64,000 nucleotides of DNA from Riptortus pedestris (GCA_019009955.1 CM032230.1:124958501-125022500), one strand, 5' to 3'; shown: positions 48,432-60,002, counted from the stretch's first letter. Program-made: numbers and translations. The notes: a model not told the origin generated them from the sequence alone.

Positions 48432-48867
48432 ACGTCCATTGCACAGTAGCTGAGTAAACTAAACAGATTTCCCACATGTTGGAATGAAACACACTAATGA
48501 TGTCATCTCACCATATATTCTCTATTTCCAAATAAAATATTCGATGAGTAGAAGTGAGCAGTCAATAAAATCTTAATTGATGACATCATTACACAATGTA
48601 TTTTTTGCATATATGTCACCTAGTAAAGATCTATTGAATACATTATTGAAAATATATGCTCGGAATAAGGCATTTCAAAATTTATTCCCTTATTGTTAAA
48701 GTGTAATGACTAGAAGTTTGCTGAAGGCTAAAAATTAAAAAATCTAAACAAGAGAAAGAAATTGAGTGTAGAATAAAATTGATAGAACATTAAATTTGCA
48801 ATAATATTGGTTCTAAATCATTTTTTGATCTGATCTATAATAATGGAAATATTTTCAATTTTCAAAA

Positions 48868-48936
<69 letters not shown>

Positions 48937-48985
48937 CTTCCCCTGATCTGATTTCAGCCGTTAACGAATTTGATCTTTAGTTTTA
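48432..48985 (-). mobile_element. HINE-like element, divergent subfamily
   Basis: It begins CGTCCATTGCACAGTAGCTG and shares the variant segment CACTAATGATGTCATCTCAC-type / TTCTCTATTTCCAAATAAAA with the long copy at 16.3 kb. The body (ATTTGCAATAATATTGGTTC, GATTTCAGCCGTTAACGAAT) follows. The core is a (TC)n tract at 48873-48902 running into (TA)n at 48903-48932. The palindromic end is missing. Confidence 0.6.
48873..48932. repeat. (TC)n-(TA)n compound microsatellite
   Basis: TC repeats change directly into TA repeats inside a HINE-like copy. Confidence 0.95.
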
Positions 48986-49138
48986 CTCCAGTGGTCACTC
49001 CACCGTCCCTAATTTTTGGATACTTTATAGACATTTTCTTCCCACTGTTCATCACAGTTAGGCACTGTCCCATACCTCAGGTTCCCAGAATAGAACACTG
49101 TCCATGATTTTGAATAATCGTATCTTTTGTTTTAAAAG

Positions 49139-49144
49139 TTTATT
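49139..49144 (-). terminator. Possible polyadenylation signal of the SLC46-like gene
   Basis: AATAAA on the minus strand, about 300 bp beyond the stop codon at 49444. Other AT-rich candidates exist, so this is tentative. Confidence 0.35.
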
Positions 49145-49443
49145 ATTTTTGTAAAATTTAGCATGTGGTATTTTCAGTTTATAATTGTTATTCATTTACG
49201 TTTTGTTTTATCTTTTTGCATATTATTTATAGGTTTTCATTTCCTTTAAAATTGATATAAATGGCAAAATTGCCAAGTGTAAAAAAAAATTAAATTAAGG
49301 TGTTCAAATCAAAATGTATTTAAAAATAAATTTGTATTTTCATATTAAACAATATGCCTTCTCAGACATCCATACTCTGAGCCAGGCATTGCTGAAAAGT
49401 GTTTGTTATTAAGAGTACTTTTACCAATGAAACCAAATTCTAT

Positions 49444-49573
49444 TCACAAGTCGCCAATTAGAGATTCTTCAAAGTGAGCACTGCTCTGATCGATGTTAGA
49501 ATTGGTTTCTGTTTTTTCTTCAACTTTTTCATCTGATTTATTTGTTGTCTCACCATACATAAAAAATGTTGTA
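49444..49573 (-). CDS. SLC46-like transporter, last coding exon
   Basis: On the minus strand the exon follows acttttttttccag, and its first base completes a TG-T codon from the previous exon. It encodes the end of the last membrane segment (TTFFMYG) and a hydrophilic, acidic cytoplasmic tail (ETTNKSDEKVEEKTE ... HFEESLIGDL), ending in TGA at 49446-49444. A charged cytosolic C-terminus is usual for major facilitator proteins. The exon is assigned to this gene because of phase, strand and the continuous membrane segment across the junction; its own sequence is not diagnostic. Confidence 0.75.
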
Positions 49574-50711
49574 CTGGAAAAAAAAGTAAAGAAGTTGATA
49601 TTAATTGTTGATGAGCATTGAAGTATTATTTTATCTGCTTGTAGTAACTGAAAATGAAGGGGGGAGGGCTCGGATAACACCAAATTTTTAACCTTCATGC
49701 TATTATCACTGACAGAAGGCCGTGCAAGGAAGAAATTCTACCCTTCGATAAAATAGTTCTGAACTATCCTATAGAAAAGATGGTACGGGGATACACATAA
49801 GTCAAATCAGTCATAAAATTATTATCTAGAAAATATACTAATAGACGCAAAATACATACCAAAAGACAGGTCTGTATTCATCTTGTGAGTGAAACAATAA
49901 TTATTGTGAAAAGAATAACCCCATCTCCACCTTTTCTGCAGAACTTTTAATATTAACACCCTCCTTGTGGATAAGGTTCAAGTACCACAAACCCACTGTA
50001 TCTCTCACAATTGGAATTCAAGCGATTTTAAGGAGGGGGGGGGGCAGAATCAGAGTTTAGTTCTGCCTGGGTATTAGTAAAGCATTTATTCAATAAGGAA
50101 AATACGTGATAAAAATACTAAGTATTCAGCCATTTTGTATACCAAGTTCGCTTAAATTATGCATGGCCAATCTTAAACCATACACTGAGCCTTAATAGCT
50201 TATAGTTCTTTTCATCTGTCATAAATTAAAGTTCATAATAGCACCATGGGACATATTACACCATTGTTATTAGTAGCTACACAACTATGATTTTATTTCT
50301 TATTCCTGGATTGGTTTCTCATATCTTGAGGACATTTTTGAACTAGTTAAAGGAGTAGTAAATCTTGATTGAGAATGTTACAAACAGCTTGGGGAAGAGC
50401 AATAAGATGTCCACAGAATCTTGAACTGCCATATTCCTTAGTTATTTTTATTGAAACCATATTCTTGTATGTATTTTCCTTTTCTGCTCAGAACTCTGTC
50501 AACCATGATGCCTAGCTATTATTATTTATTTACTTGTAACAGCTCTAACACAAATAAAATGACACAAATGAAATGTGTAGCCATTATCAGGATAAATCAG
50601 GATTTACTACCCATGGATTTCTAAGAATCTAATACTGCTTTGTGAATAAATAGCTTATAGGTAGAACTCTAAAACTATTGTGGGTTTGATCTGAACTGGG
50701 CTTGTAATTTT

Positions 50712-50848
50712 AGCAGATTTCCCTTAAGGGAAATCAGCTATTGAGGTTGTACTCATGATGCGATTTTCGAAATTTTTCTTCAAATTTCCATCGATCCTAC
50801 CCAGGAGATGACGAAAATGAGGTCCGTTCAAAACTGTATATATATATA

Positions 50849-50911
<63 letters not shown>

Positions 50912-51347
50912 CTGTTACCGCTCTAGTGGTCGCAATTTTTGTATGATCGTTACCAAACTCGATATTTAGTCGTTTTATGTAAAAAGAAAGATCAAGTTCG
51001 TTAACGGCTGAAATCGGACCAGTCGGAGGGGGGGTTTAGAGGGGAGGATTTTCGAAAATTCGAAATATATCCGTTACTATAAGTCGGATCGAAAATTTTT
51101 ACGGAATCAATCTTATTGCAAATTAAATTTACTATAAATATTGTTATATACATTTATTCCCTATCTTGAATATTAACAGAGATATTTGCATTTTTATGAA
51201 ATTTGGGCCGATAAGGATTTTTGAATTTCCCGCCAAAACCTAGTTCGGCCCTTTGCCGTAACTGTTCGGCTCTCATATGGAGATTTCTCTATTGTATAAC
51301 TTCAAGCGGGAAATCTGCTTAGTTTACGCAGTCCCTGCGTGAGGGAC
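50712..51347 (+). mobile_element. HINE/DINE-1-like element, best full-length copy
   Basis: Type copy for the window. The 5' end is AGCAGATTTCCCTTAAGGGA followed by AATCAGCT. Next come TTGTACTCATGATGCG and GATGACGAAAATGAGGTCCG, a (TA)n core at 50836-50907, and TTTGTCTGTTACCGCTCTAG with the body. Near the 3' end lie the sub-terminal inverted repeat GGGAAATCTGCT and the stem-loop ACGCAG-TCC-CTGCGT, then GAGGGACT. T residues flank both ends. It has no coding capacity and sits in the last intron of the SLC46-like gene. Confidence 0.88.
50836..50907. repeat. (TA)n core of a HINE-like element
   Basis: TA repeats with a single CTA interruption at the conserved core position. Confidence 0.95.
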
Positions 51348-51349
51348 TT

Positions 51350-52145
51350 TTTATTTATTTTGTTGATTTTGGTAAAAAATGAAAATATACCATGTTGTCC
51401 ACTAAAAGACCCAGAGAATAAAGTCCTTTATTTATAATAACTCAATGAAACCAGTTTAGAGCTCCTAGACATAGAAATTAAGGGGGACATAAATTTAAAA
51501 CAATAGATGAAAAGTGACACTTAATCGCCTATGAGGCTTTAAAGGAACAAGATGTCTATTTTATGGAAACCAAATAAGCTCATTGAATATTCATAAGAAT
51601 AAAATTTGGAATGGTATAGTCATAACAGCTAGAATGCATCCATAATGACTATAATTAGTTTTTAACCTGGGATGTTGTAATTCATAAACTTCTATTACTT
51701 ACTTTCATTATGCGTACTTCAGATTTCAGGTCTTCAGTAATTAATCTCATTTATCTTATCTTAATTGCTAACATCTGTTCACACTTTTTTATTTAAATTA
51801 TGATCAATTTAAAAAATCTTAAGTTAGTAATGGGTTCAAAACCAACAATTGAAAGAAGGATTAAGGATCAATTATATCTTTGAGAGATGATTGACAATTG
51901 AAATTACACAAGAAGAATACAAAAATTAACCATTATGGTATAAAGTTTCATAAACATCAAAGCTCATTACTTTTAAGGCACTATCATTTAACGGTTGATG
52001 GTACAATGATTTGAAATACTGGACTATGAGTAGTGACTGTATTCCATAAATAATAATAAACTTTCAACTATTAAATATCTCGTTCAATAATAAAATAAAG
52101 TTGAGTCTTAGTTATATCTAGGAGCTAAAGAGGGCATTTTTGTTT
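51350..52145. other. Intron of the SLC46-like gene, unrecognised
   Basis: AT-rich; no exon or known repeat was recognised. Confidence 0.4.
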
Positions 52146-52147
52146 TT

Positions 52148-52305
52148 TATTTACGTCCACTTTATACTACTATGGCACAGGTTATCTAGAGGTTACCACC
52201 CTTTTCTAGCCAGGTTGGGACTAAGGATTTTATTTAATGAGTCTGTCACCAAATAAGTTCCTATTGCCCAGGGGGGGAATCGAACTCGGCACTCTAGGTT
52301 ATATT
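52148..52305 (-). mobile_element. SINE, 5'-truncated, in a transporter intron
   Basis: The reversed SINE reads TTACGTCCACTTTATACTAC, GGTTATCTAGAGGTTACCAC, GGACTAAGGATTTTATTTAA and the B-box GGGAATCGAACTCGGC. The tRNA head beyond the B-box is lost. It is in the sense direction of the transporter gene. Confidence 0.8.
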
Positions 52306-52923
52306 GTAGAATATAGGAAACAGGTATATTATAGTGATCTTGATATTAATGATGAAGAAGTACAAGAAAACTAGAGATTTAAATGATGTGACTTGGGCCC
52401 TCCTGTTTAGAGGAAGAATTCAGCTACATTCTTTGCTGTAATTTGAACCTTCATAGAGGTATGAAGAAATGGTGGTTTCAAGTAATTAAAAAGAGCCAAG
52501 AGAGTAAAACTATACCTAAAGAGTTTCCTAAAATAACAAACAATTTATTTACCTACCTAAAAAATTATAACATTGTATTTTAATAATTAATGAACGGTTT
52601 ACTTTCTGTCTCGGCTTCTAAAATACTATTATGGGTAATAAAAATAGGTAAGAAATAAAATTGAATACATCTAAGGCACAGCAGTTAAACCACATGTGTA
52701 TTTGAAGTTAAGATTATTTGATAGAGCAGAGGAAGGAGTCGCAGAAGGCATACTATGAAGGTATCGAAGATTTTGATAGATATATTAATATAGAAATATT
52801 GGTTTCCAGCAGAACCCAACAGCTGCAACTACAAGGCTTAGGCTTTATATATTGATTGATTAATAACTAGTGGTTTTATTCACTTAGTAAAATATTTTAA
52901 TCAATATTTGTTTAAATTGTGTG

Positions 52924-52929
<6 letters not shown>

Positions 52930-52959
<30 letters not shown>

Positions 52960-52960
52960 C
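52930..52960. repeat. (TG)n microsatellite
   Basis: About 15 TG units in the last intron of the SLC46-like gene. Confidence 0.95.
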
Positions 52961-53134
52961 AATGTTAAAAATATATTTAAATATGTTTTTTTAAATTGTT
53001 GAAACATTTATATTCACATTGAACAGAGAATCTAATTTTAGTTATTCATTAGTTCTTTACAAATGTGAATGTAAGATGCTGTAGTGTTTAAAAGGTCTTA
53101 GGACTAAAATAAGTTATATGGTGAAACAAATATT

Positions 53135-53272
53135 CAAATTGACCTCAGTGTTGCCATTTTTGTTATCTACTACATGTTATATATTACATAGTATTTGAAG
53201 AAAGTTTTCTAAAGTCGTAAGTTCATGAGTACAACTTCAATAGGCAATTTCCCTCAACAGAAATCTGCTATA
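53135..53272 (-). mobile_element. HINE-like fragment, 5' end only
   Basis: GTACAACTTCAATAGGCAAT and TTTCCCTCAACAGAAATCTG are a worn version of the family's palindromic end, preceded by a decayed GATGACGAAAATGAGG region. Confidence 0.5.
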
Positions 53273-53385
53273 AAATAAATACACCAAAACTAAACATAGA
53301 GACTTGATTGATCGAACTCAGTTTAAAAACAAGCCATTTAGCTCAAGTGGAGTGAGGTTTAAAAATATATGTTGAGATAACTTAC

Positions 53386-53542
53386 CAAGCTAGAATGAGT
53401 ATAAAAAATTCCAGACCACTGCTTATTAAATAAAATGCTCCAGGAAAACTCTTAATTGTTGCATCAAACAATTCATTATATGGTGCCAGGAATGCAAGAG
53501 GAAGATAAGTTGAAACAACTGAATCGAAACCGAAGAACACTC
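53386..53542 (-). CDS. SLC46-like transporter, exon with penultimate membrane segments
   Basis: The exon follows atgattttag and ends GCTTG|gtaagt (minus strand). It reads VFFGFDSVVSTYLPLAFLAP, then YNELFDATIKSFPGAFYLI and SSGLEFFILILAW. The ..ATL.TFPGAF..LSAG.. pattern between the last two transmembrane helices is characteristic of insect SLC46 (proton-coupled folate transporter-like) proteins. It enters in the phase left by the exon at 54461 (G+GA, glycine) and leaves with two bases. SLC46 members move folates and other small metabolites across plasma or lysosomal membranes with protons; the substrate here cannot be inferred. Confidence 0.88.
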
Positions 53543-53631
53543 CTAAAATCATTAATAGAAAAACATGATAAGAAGTGCCTGCAAAAAATTAATAAAATAT
53601 TTTATTATTTACTTTTTTGTTATTTTAGAAA

Positions 53632-53753
53632 TTTCTTATTAATTTGTCACTAAATAAATTCCTATTGCCCTGGCGAAAATCGTACTCACCACTGTAGGTT
53701 TACAAAGTTAGGATAAGACCAACGCCTTAACTCACGCGTCTAGCCTGATCCCA
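53632..53753 (-). mobile_element. SINE head fragment
   Basis: GTCACTAAATAAATTCCTAT and a worn B-box (GAAAATCGTACTCACC) lead to CCTTAACTCACGCGTCTAGC and CTGATCCC, the tRNA-like 5' end. The tail half is missing. Confidence 0.65.
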
Positions 53754-54460
53754 CTTTGAATTTATATTACTCATGAAATATTTTGTAGCTCCATTAAAAA
53801 GAGACTTGTACAGTCTCAACGAATAGGACTTTTCCATAAAAGTCACTTATTATAGAAGATGAATGTAATTCATAGGATCATACTTTTGGATTTTGGATTA
53901 TTATTTCGTAACTACTAACTATTTTTATTATAACAATTTAAATAAATAAGAAAAGTCAGGCTCTTAAGCTTTTAAAAATAGAAAACACTTTTGTCTTTTT
54001 ATTATTTAAACAACATCCCCTTATGAGACTAACGATTTACTATGAGTTCTCAACACGTTACCACTCTTTTCTCACCGTGATGTGGCTAGGGATTTAATGA
54101 TGAGTATTTCATCAAAAAACTTTCGTTGGTCTAGCAGGAAATCAAAGCTACAACACAAATTCACGAAGTATTTTGAAACAAATGACTTAAAACACATGAA
54201 CTCTTGAACAACTTTTATGTTATGTCCAATAGAATCATTAAAATATCAATTTGAAAAATAAATTAGATGCTGAAAAATTAACCTGGATGCAGTAGTACAT
54301 CCAAGCTCCCTATAGGGTACTAAATCTATCCCATCTCTTTAACTTATTGTTGTAGTTTCAATTAATAAGGGAAGAACATATATTATAAATGAAACACTAG
54401 AAAAACATTGAAGAGAATAATTTATCATTTTTATTATGATTAGTGATTGAAAAAGTATAC

Positions 54461-54541
54461 CTGTTTCCTCTGGATTAAGAAGCTTTGATAGTATTGACCT
54501 TGCTACTGACAATATCACAGGTCTCATATCAAGGAAAATTA
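54461..54541 (-). CDS. SLC46-like transporter, exon with the RSILSKLLNPEETG motif
   Basis: An 81-nt exon on the minus strand, after tttatttttag and before ACAG|gtatac. It reads IFLDMRPVILSVARSILSKL then LNPEETG. The RS.LSK..PPEELGK motif in the loop after a membrane helix is a strong SLC46 family signature. The codon phase is 1 on both sides, so this exon could be skipped without a frameshift. The usual basic residue after the EE(L/T)G is missing: the sequence passes directly to VFFGF. Confidence 0.85.
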
Positions 54542-55205
54542 CTAAAAATAAAAGTTTTTGTGAGAAAAAAATAAAAATATTCATGTAAGCGACAATTGAA
54601 AGAGACAGTCCTCCAATTGTCTCCTTATTTTAGTTTTTAATATATAAACATTTATTTTAATATATGTTAACAGTGAAATATAAATATGTCATATAAATTT
54701 TAATTTAATATTTTAAAATTTATTTACCGAAAAGATTTTATGTAAACAATAAATATTAATGAGAATCAACTAATATAGAAAACTAGAAAATTGATCAAAT
54801 ACAGAATTTATTTTCATTTTATGTCATACTTATTACTTTAAAATATTTGAAGTAAAAGAAGGGATTCCTTCCCTCCTCTTTCATTCCCACTTCCTCTCTT
54901 CCTCCCGTGCCTTGAGCTACCACAGACATTATTCTTTTACAAGAAAACTGGGAGTAAATAAATACAAATAATTTAATTAAACTGACTTCTGAAATGGAGC
55001 TATAAGAGCTGAGGAATGAAACATAAATACTATTTAAGATGACAATTAAAGAAAAAAAAATACGCAGGTTGATGGTGTCCAAACTCATGAGCTAATTATA
55101 TTATTCTTTCTTCATGTATCATTGTAACAACATACATTATTATAATATACTATATCATATGAAAAATATTTTAAAATTAAATCTAGTATAAATACAACTA
55201 CTTAC

Positions 55206-55343
55206 ATAAAAAAAGTTCTAGAACAGTGTTGGCAAAAGCTAATGCTGTTGTAGAGATTAAAGTAAGTAGAGCAGCAAACATTAAAATTTTGCAATCTCCA
55301 ATTTTCAAAATTTTTCCCATTATTACAGGTATAAACAGTGAAA
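55206..55343 (-). CDS. SLC46-like transporter, exon with a long membrane helix
   Basis: A 138-nt phase 1-1 exon, after ttatgttgcag and before TTTAT|gtaagt. It encodes SLFIPVIMGKILKIGDCKIL then MFAALLTLISTTALAFANTV and LELF. The arrangement (short amphipathic linker with K-I-G-D, a hydrophobic helix, then FA.T...FYL-like FANTVLELFL) matches the equivalent position of SLC46 proteins. It joins in frame to the exon at 54541. Confidence 0.85.
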
Positions 55344-55684
55344 CTGCAACATAAAATGAAAACAAATAAATTTAAATACACATAAAAAATAAATATTTCG
55401 GCGGAAAAATTGAGATACTTAGCAATATGTGTCACATAAAGATAAACAAATAAAAGGACGACCTCCCAGGAGATTCATAATCTATGTTCTAAGAGGGGAA
55501 CACACACACACACGCAAGAATTCATGCAAATACAGGAATTCACGCACACACAAGAATGTATGCACACACTCACACACGTATACCTCACTTTCTCTTAATT
55601 ACTCTCTTAATAAGGGATCTCTCCAAATAAACCATAAGGAAATAAATCTTAAGTAATATAATAACTAAAAGCAAAACCCCATGA

Positions 55685-56001
55685 GGAGTGGGGGTTTATA
55701 AAGACTGAATAAGTAAAAATACAAATAACTACAATAATATTTGTGTCCATACCTCAACAATTGAAATGCAGTACATTATAAACATGCCTTTTTGAAATGA
55801 AGACACCTATGCGTGATTTTACTGTTCTAACCATATTTAAACTTTCACTCCTCCTTTCTGGCATTAATGGGCTTGACCTTAGTTTTATTTTGAATAATTC
55901 AAATGTTGAATTTAGAAACAATCAAATGAAAATTGCCAGTGCTACAGCTTTCATCAAAGATCACGTTCTCACCAGCTTATTTCCCTTAAGACAAATATGC
56001 T
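55685..56001 (-). mobile_element. HINE-like element, strongly decayed
   Basis: GAGTGGGGGTTTATAAAGAC, AAAAATACAAATAACTAC, GGCATTAATGGGCTTGACCT and a worn end (TTTCCCTTAAGACAAATATG) follow the family order, with no TA core. Confidence 0.5.
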
Positions 56002-56879
56002 AAACAGTGGATGGAATTTGAAGTTCTAAAACTGTTCCAGAGCCATGAATGACACATTAGATTATTCTAAACTGGTGTTGACATGAGGAGTTTGAGCTAT
56101 TGAGGTAGTACTCATGGCACGATTTTCAAAAGATGCATTTATAAGTCAGTTGACTCAGCCTAACTCTTGAGGAAAATCAGGGTGTGTGTGTTGTAACATG
56201 TACAATCTCCAAAGTTATAATATTAAGTGAAAAGGGTATAATAAATTATATACAGGTATATAATTAATGATAAATGAAATGCTAATGTATGTTTAATCAC
56301 CATCTGTTCCCCACTTGTTAACTTGAGATATTTTGAATGTTATTACATTATGCAGATATTTTCTGATTATAAATAAATACCAATTTATCTGCATAAAGAG
56401 TTTTCGAGATTCCTTTTAAATAAATTTTAATTAATTTAATAATCTGATGATAACTAAAGTTACCCAAGCATAGATTTGAGTAGCCATGAATTATTTGATT
56501 TAATTAATGATAATAATATTTTAAGTGGTCAATGAAAATCACTTCTTAAGTGTCTAAAGTAAAAATTTCTGAATAATTTATTTAATTATTAATTTTTTGT
56601 ACTATCAGCATAAGCCAAGTACTTGTTTGGCCACATTAAAAAGTAAGTCTTGTTGTATATATTGACATTAACTAGCTCTAGGGCACAATAAAATACATTA
56701 AACCTTAAAGATTTTATGAATATATATATATACACACACATACCATAATTCATTTAATAGTTTTTCAATTTTATAACTATATATATATATCTGGTATATC
56801 AGCCAAATTTTTTGTTTAAACATTAAGAAAATTAAAGATCAATCTAATCCAAGGCCAAAATATAACTAGAAGGATTAGA

Positions 56880-57168
56880 AGTTTGGAGAAATAAAGTAAA
56901 GATCTACTATTATTATTTGCTATATTTTTTTCTAACACAAATATTGATGGAGTTATTTTTATTTTTGCTTTTCATCCTTTAATAAACCCCACTCCTTTTC
57001 AAGTGATTTTTTACATTAAGCTATTATATCACTGTACATCTCATGCCCAATGCTCATTTTTCAAGTCTTGCCTACATAGAATTCTCATGGATAGTAAAAA
57101 GAGGTGATGTAACCTGTTTGTCATTTGGAACACTTTAGTTTATTCATGCCCTACATGACATACTTTTA
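56880..57168 (+). mobile_element. HINE-like element, strongly decayed 3' half
   Basis: TTTTCATCCTTTAATAAACC, TTACATTAAGCTATTATATC and an end resembling the stem-loop (TGCCCTACATGACATACTTT) follow the family order. Confidence 0.45.
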
Positions 57169-57456
57169 TTAAATAAAGAAGGAAATTACTCTGGTTAAGA
57201 ATGCCTTCTGATGTGTCCCCATGCCAACTTTATTTATTAAGACCTTTGTCATTCCTTTAAAGGAAGAGCAGGCAAAGTATTATTATATTATTTTATTAAA
57301 TATTAGTTAGATCTCAAATTAATGATAATCGAGTTTAACTATTTTTTATCTCAACTTTTATATTATTTATTAAAGTCTGTACTTAAAAGAAACTGGTAGA
57401 GCACTGGATAGAAAGGAGGAGATGAGTATGTTTTGATGAGCAGTATAAATACTTAC

Positions 57457-57558
57457 TAATAGTAGGTAATGCAATCCGGTAGGCTGAATAATATCCTGCT
57501 GAAGTCACAGAGAATTTATAAACTCGTTCCAAATAATAAAGCATTACATTGGATTCTC
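57457..57558 (-). CDS. SLC46-like transporter, first exon found in the window
   Basis: A 102-nt phase 1-1 exon on the minus strand, after acaaatttgtgtttag-type acceptor sequence and before ATTA|gtaagt. It encodes ESNVMLYYLERVYKFSVTSA then GYYSAYRIALPTI, preceded by a split codon that would be glycine if the missing upstream exon ends in G. A GES(N)V.YLY...KF.W....Y..YST segment opens the second six-helix bundle of SLC46 proteins. The N-terminal half (first six helices) and start codon were not found and probably lie beyond 64 kb. Confidence 0.8.
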
Positions 57559-57559
57559 C

Positions 57560-58130
57560 TAAACACAAATACAAATAAGTACATAAAAATCAATGCTTAG
57601 AATACAATGGAAGAAAAGAGATCTTTGGTGTTCAATAAATTTGAGCAAATTGTGCAACTTTAAATCGTGATTGAAATCTAATAATTAAAATTGACATATT
57701 ATGGCAGACGGTATGACAAATATCAAAGCTGCCCTTAATAAAATACCTATACAAGTCACCAGGCTAAGCCTAGTAGCTGTTTTGAATTATATGTAAGTTT
57801 TATAGGAAATACGAGGCCAAAGGACAGGCGATGGATTCCACTGGGATTCTGTAAGCCTCAACAGACTAATCAAAAAGGCATGATGAAATTAGCTAAACTA
57901 TATAGTAAACTACAACTTAATATACTTCCAGTCTGAGGTAAGTAAGATTAGTGCTAATTTAGTTTTAAATCAGAAATATTCAGAAAAGTTATAAAGCTCA
58001 ATCCTGGAAATAATTCTCTTCATTCTGTAGTATGAAATAAGTCTGCTATTGAAGATGTGCTTGTGTATAGTAGTAGGCTCGGTCTCCCATTGTGTATCAA
58101 GGTGATTGCTGAGTCCTTCCATTAAAATAA
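57560..58130. other. Probable intron of the SLC46-like gene, unrecognised
   Basis: No further exon with family resemblance was found. The stretch at 57700-57860 is slightly G+C-richer. Confidence 0.35.
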
Positions 58131-58132
58131 AA

Positions 58133-58817
58133 AGTCTGCCACGCAGGGGCTGCGTAAACTAAGCAAATTTCCCACGTGAAGTTTTACAATAGATAAATCG
58201 ACATACTGGTTGCAAATAACTCCACCGTGAGTATTAAGTGAACAAATGCCAACGGTAATGAGAAATCATTCAATCTATGTTAATAACCTCCAAACGGAAA
58301 TCATCTGAATTGTAAACAAATAGGTCAGCCAACCTTTCAGAGCCGATCAGAAAGGTAGAAATATTCTTCACCAGAAAAAAAAAAAAAGTCCGTCACGCAG
58401 GGGCTGCGTAAACTAAGCAGATTTCCCACGAGAAGGTTTAGAATAGAGAAATTTCTCGAGAGCCGAGCAGTTAAGGAAACGGCCGAACTAGCTTTTGGCG
58501 GGAAAGTCACTCGTCCGTAAGCCGCCCAGATTTAATAAAAATGCAAATATCTCGGTTAATATTCAAGATAGAGAATAAATGTATATCAATATTTATAGCA
58601 AATTTAATTTGCTATAAAATTTATTCTGTACAATTTTTCGATCCGACGTATAGTAACGGATATATTTCGAATTTTCGAAAGTCCTCCCACTGGTCCGATT
58701 TCAGCCGTTAACGAACTTGATTTTTCTTTGTACATAAAACGACGAAATATCGAGTTTGGTAACGATCAAACAAAAATTGCGACCGCTAGAGCGGTAAAAG
58801 ACAAATATATAGATAGA

Positions 58818-58876
<59 letters not shown>

Positions 58877-59643
58877 TTTTGAAGGGACCTCATTTTCGTC
58901 ATCTGGTAGGATCGATGGACATTTCAAGAAAAATTTCGAAAATTCCGTCATGAGTACAACCTCAATAGCTGATTTCCCTTAAGGGAAATCTGCTAAAAAC
59001 AATTATTGAAATATAACATATTAATTTTATTGAAAACTATTTACTTCAGCTAGTGCAGTAAGTTATAATGAATGACCATAATTTTTATCTCAAACACTCA
59101 AATTTAAGTAGTCCATGAACAAAAGAAGGGTAGGGGGGGACTAACAGAACGTATTTGCATATATCTCACTAAGTTCAATGAAAAAAATATTCACCTTGGA
59201 ATGAAGTGGTTCATATAACAGCTTATTATAAGACCGAAAACAGAAAAAAATGCAAATAACTCGGTTAATAAAGATAATGAAAATACGTACATAACATTAT
59301 AGAACATCACATTTGCAGCAAGATTGATTCTTTACAATTTTTCTATCCGACGTATAATAAAGGAGATATTTCGAATTTATAAAATTCTCCTCCACTTGTC
59401 TGATATACGCCGTTAACGAACTTGATCTTTCTTTATACATAAAACGATTATATATGGAGTTTGGTAACGACCAATCAAAAATTGGCACCGCTAGAGTGTT
59501 AGCATACAAATATGTATTTAATTTTGAACGGATCTTATTTCCGACATCTACTGAGAAGCATCGATGTGCATTTGAAGAAAATTTTCGAAAATCGCATCAT
59601 GAGTACGATTACAATAGCTGATTCCCCATAAGGGAAATCTGCT
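58133..59643 (-). mobile_element. HINE/DINE-1-like element, long subfamily, containing a nested copy
   Basis: It begins AGTCTGCCACGCAGGGGCTG and ends with a slightly worn palindrome, ATTCCCCATAAGGGAAATCTG-CT. Without the nested insert it is about 900 bp. It shares its first 300 bp, including AATGCCAACGGTAATGAGAA and TTAATTTTATTGAAAACTAT, with the copy at 42.5 kb. T residues flank it in element orientation. Confidence 0.8.
58387..58994 (-). mobile_element. HINE/DINE-1-like element nested in another copy
   Basis: A clean 608-bp copy: AGTCCGTCACGCAGGGGCTG at one end, the family body, a (TA)n core at 58819-58874, and TTTCCCTTAAGGGAAA with TCTGCT at the other end. It interrupts the outer copy inside an A-tract. 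The uninterrupted homologue at 42.7 kb (CACCGGAAAGAAAAACAAT) shows the empty site. Confidence 0.88.
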
Positions 59644-59800
59644 AAAATGACGTGTCGCCGTGATACAATCTGGCGTCTGCTGTAAATTGAAAAACAAATT
59701 GACAAATTGCGTATATTACAGCAAACTAACGTATCAATAGTAACCCCGGTGCAGAATTCTTATTTAGAATCTATTATTTACTCAGCCCATTGTCAATTTT

Positions 59801-60002
59801 AGCAGATAGGAAGAGCAATTTTAAAAATTCGAAATATCTCCGTTATACTTGGGATCGAAAAAGTGTATAGAATCAATGCTATTGTAAATTTAATTTTCTA
59901 TAAATGTTGTTATATACATATTTTCTCTAATCTATTAACCATGATATTTGGAATTTTTAGTTTTCAGCCTTCAGTAAACACCCACTACTAGTCATTTCAT
60001 AT
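59801..60002 (+). mobile_element. HINE-like fragment interrupted by another copy
   Basis: It begins AGCAGATAGGAAGAGC, then has AAATTCGAAATATCTCCGTT, TTCTATAAATGTTGTTATAT and TTTTCAGCCTTCAGTAAACA. It stops at CATTTCATATT, where the next copy begins. Confidence 0.7.

Larger units (their letters stand above)
55400..57456. other. Intron of the SLC46-like gene with worn repeats
   Basis: AT-rich. It contains an ACAC/CACA-rich stretch at 55500-55580, degenerate HINE-like pieces at 55685-56001 (reverse) and 56880-57168 (forward), and short TA tracts at 56718-56731 and 56778-56791. No further exon was recognised. Confidence 0.4.
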
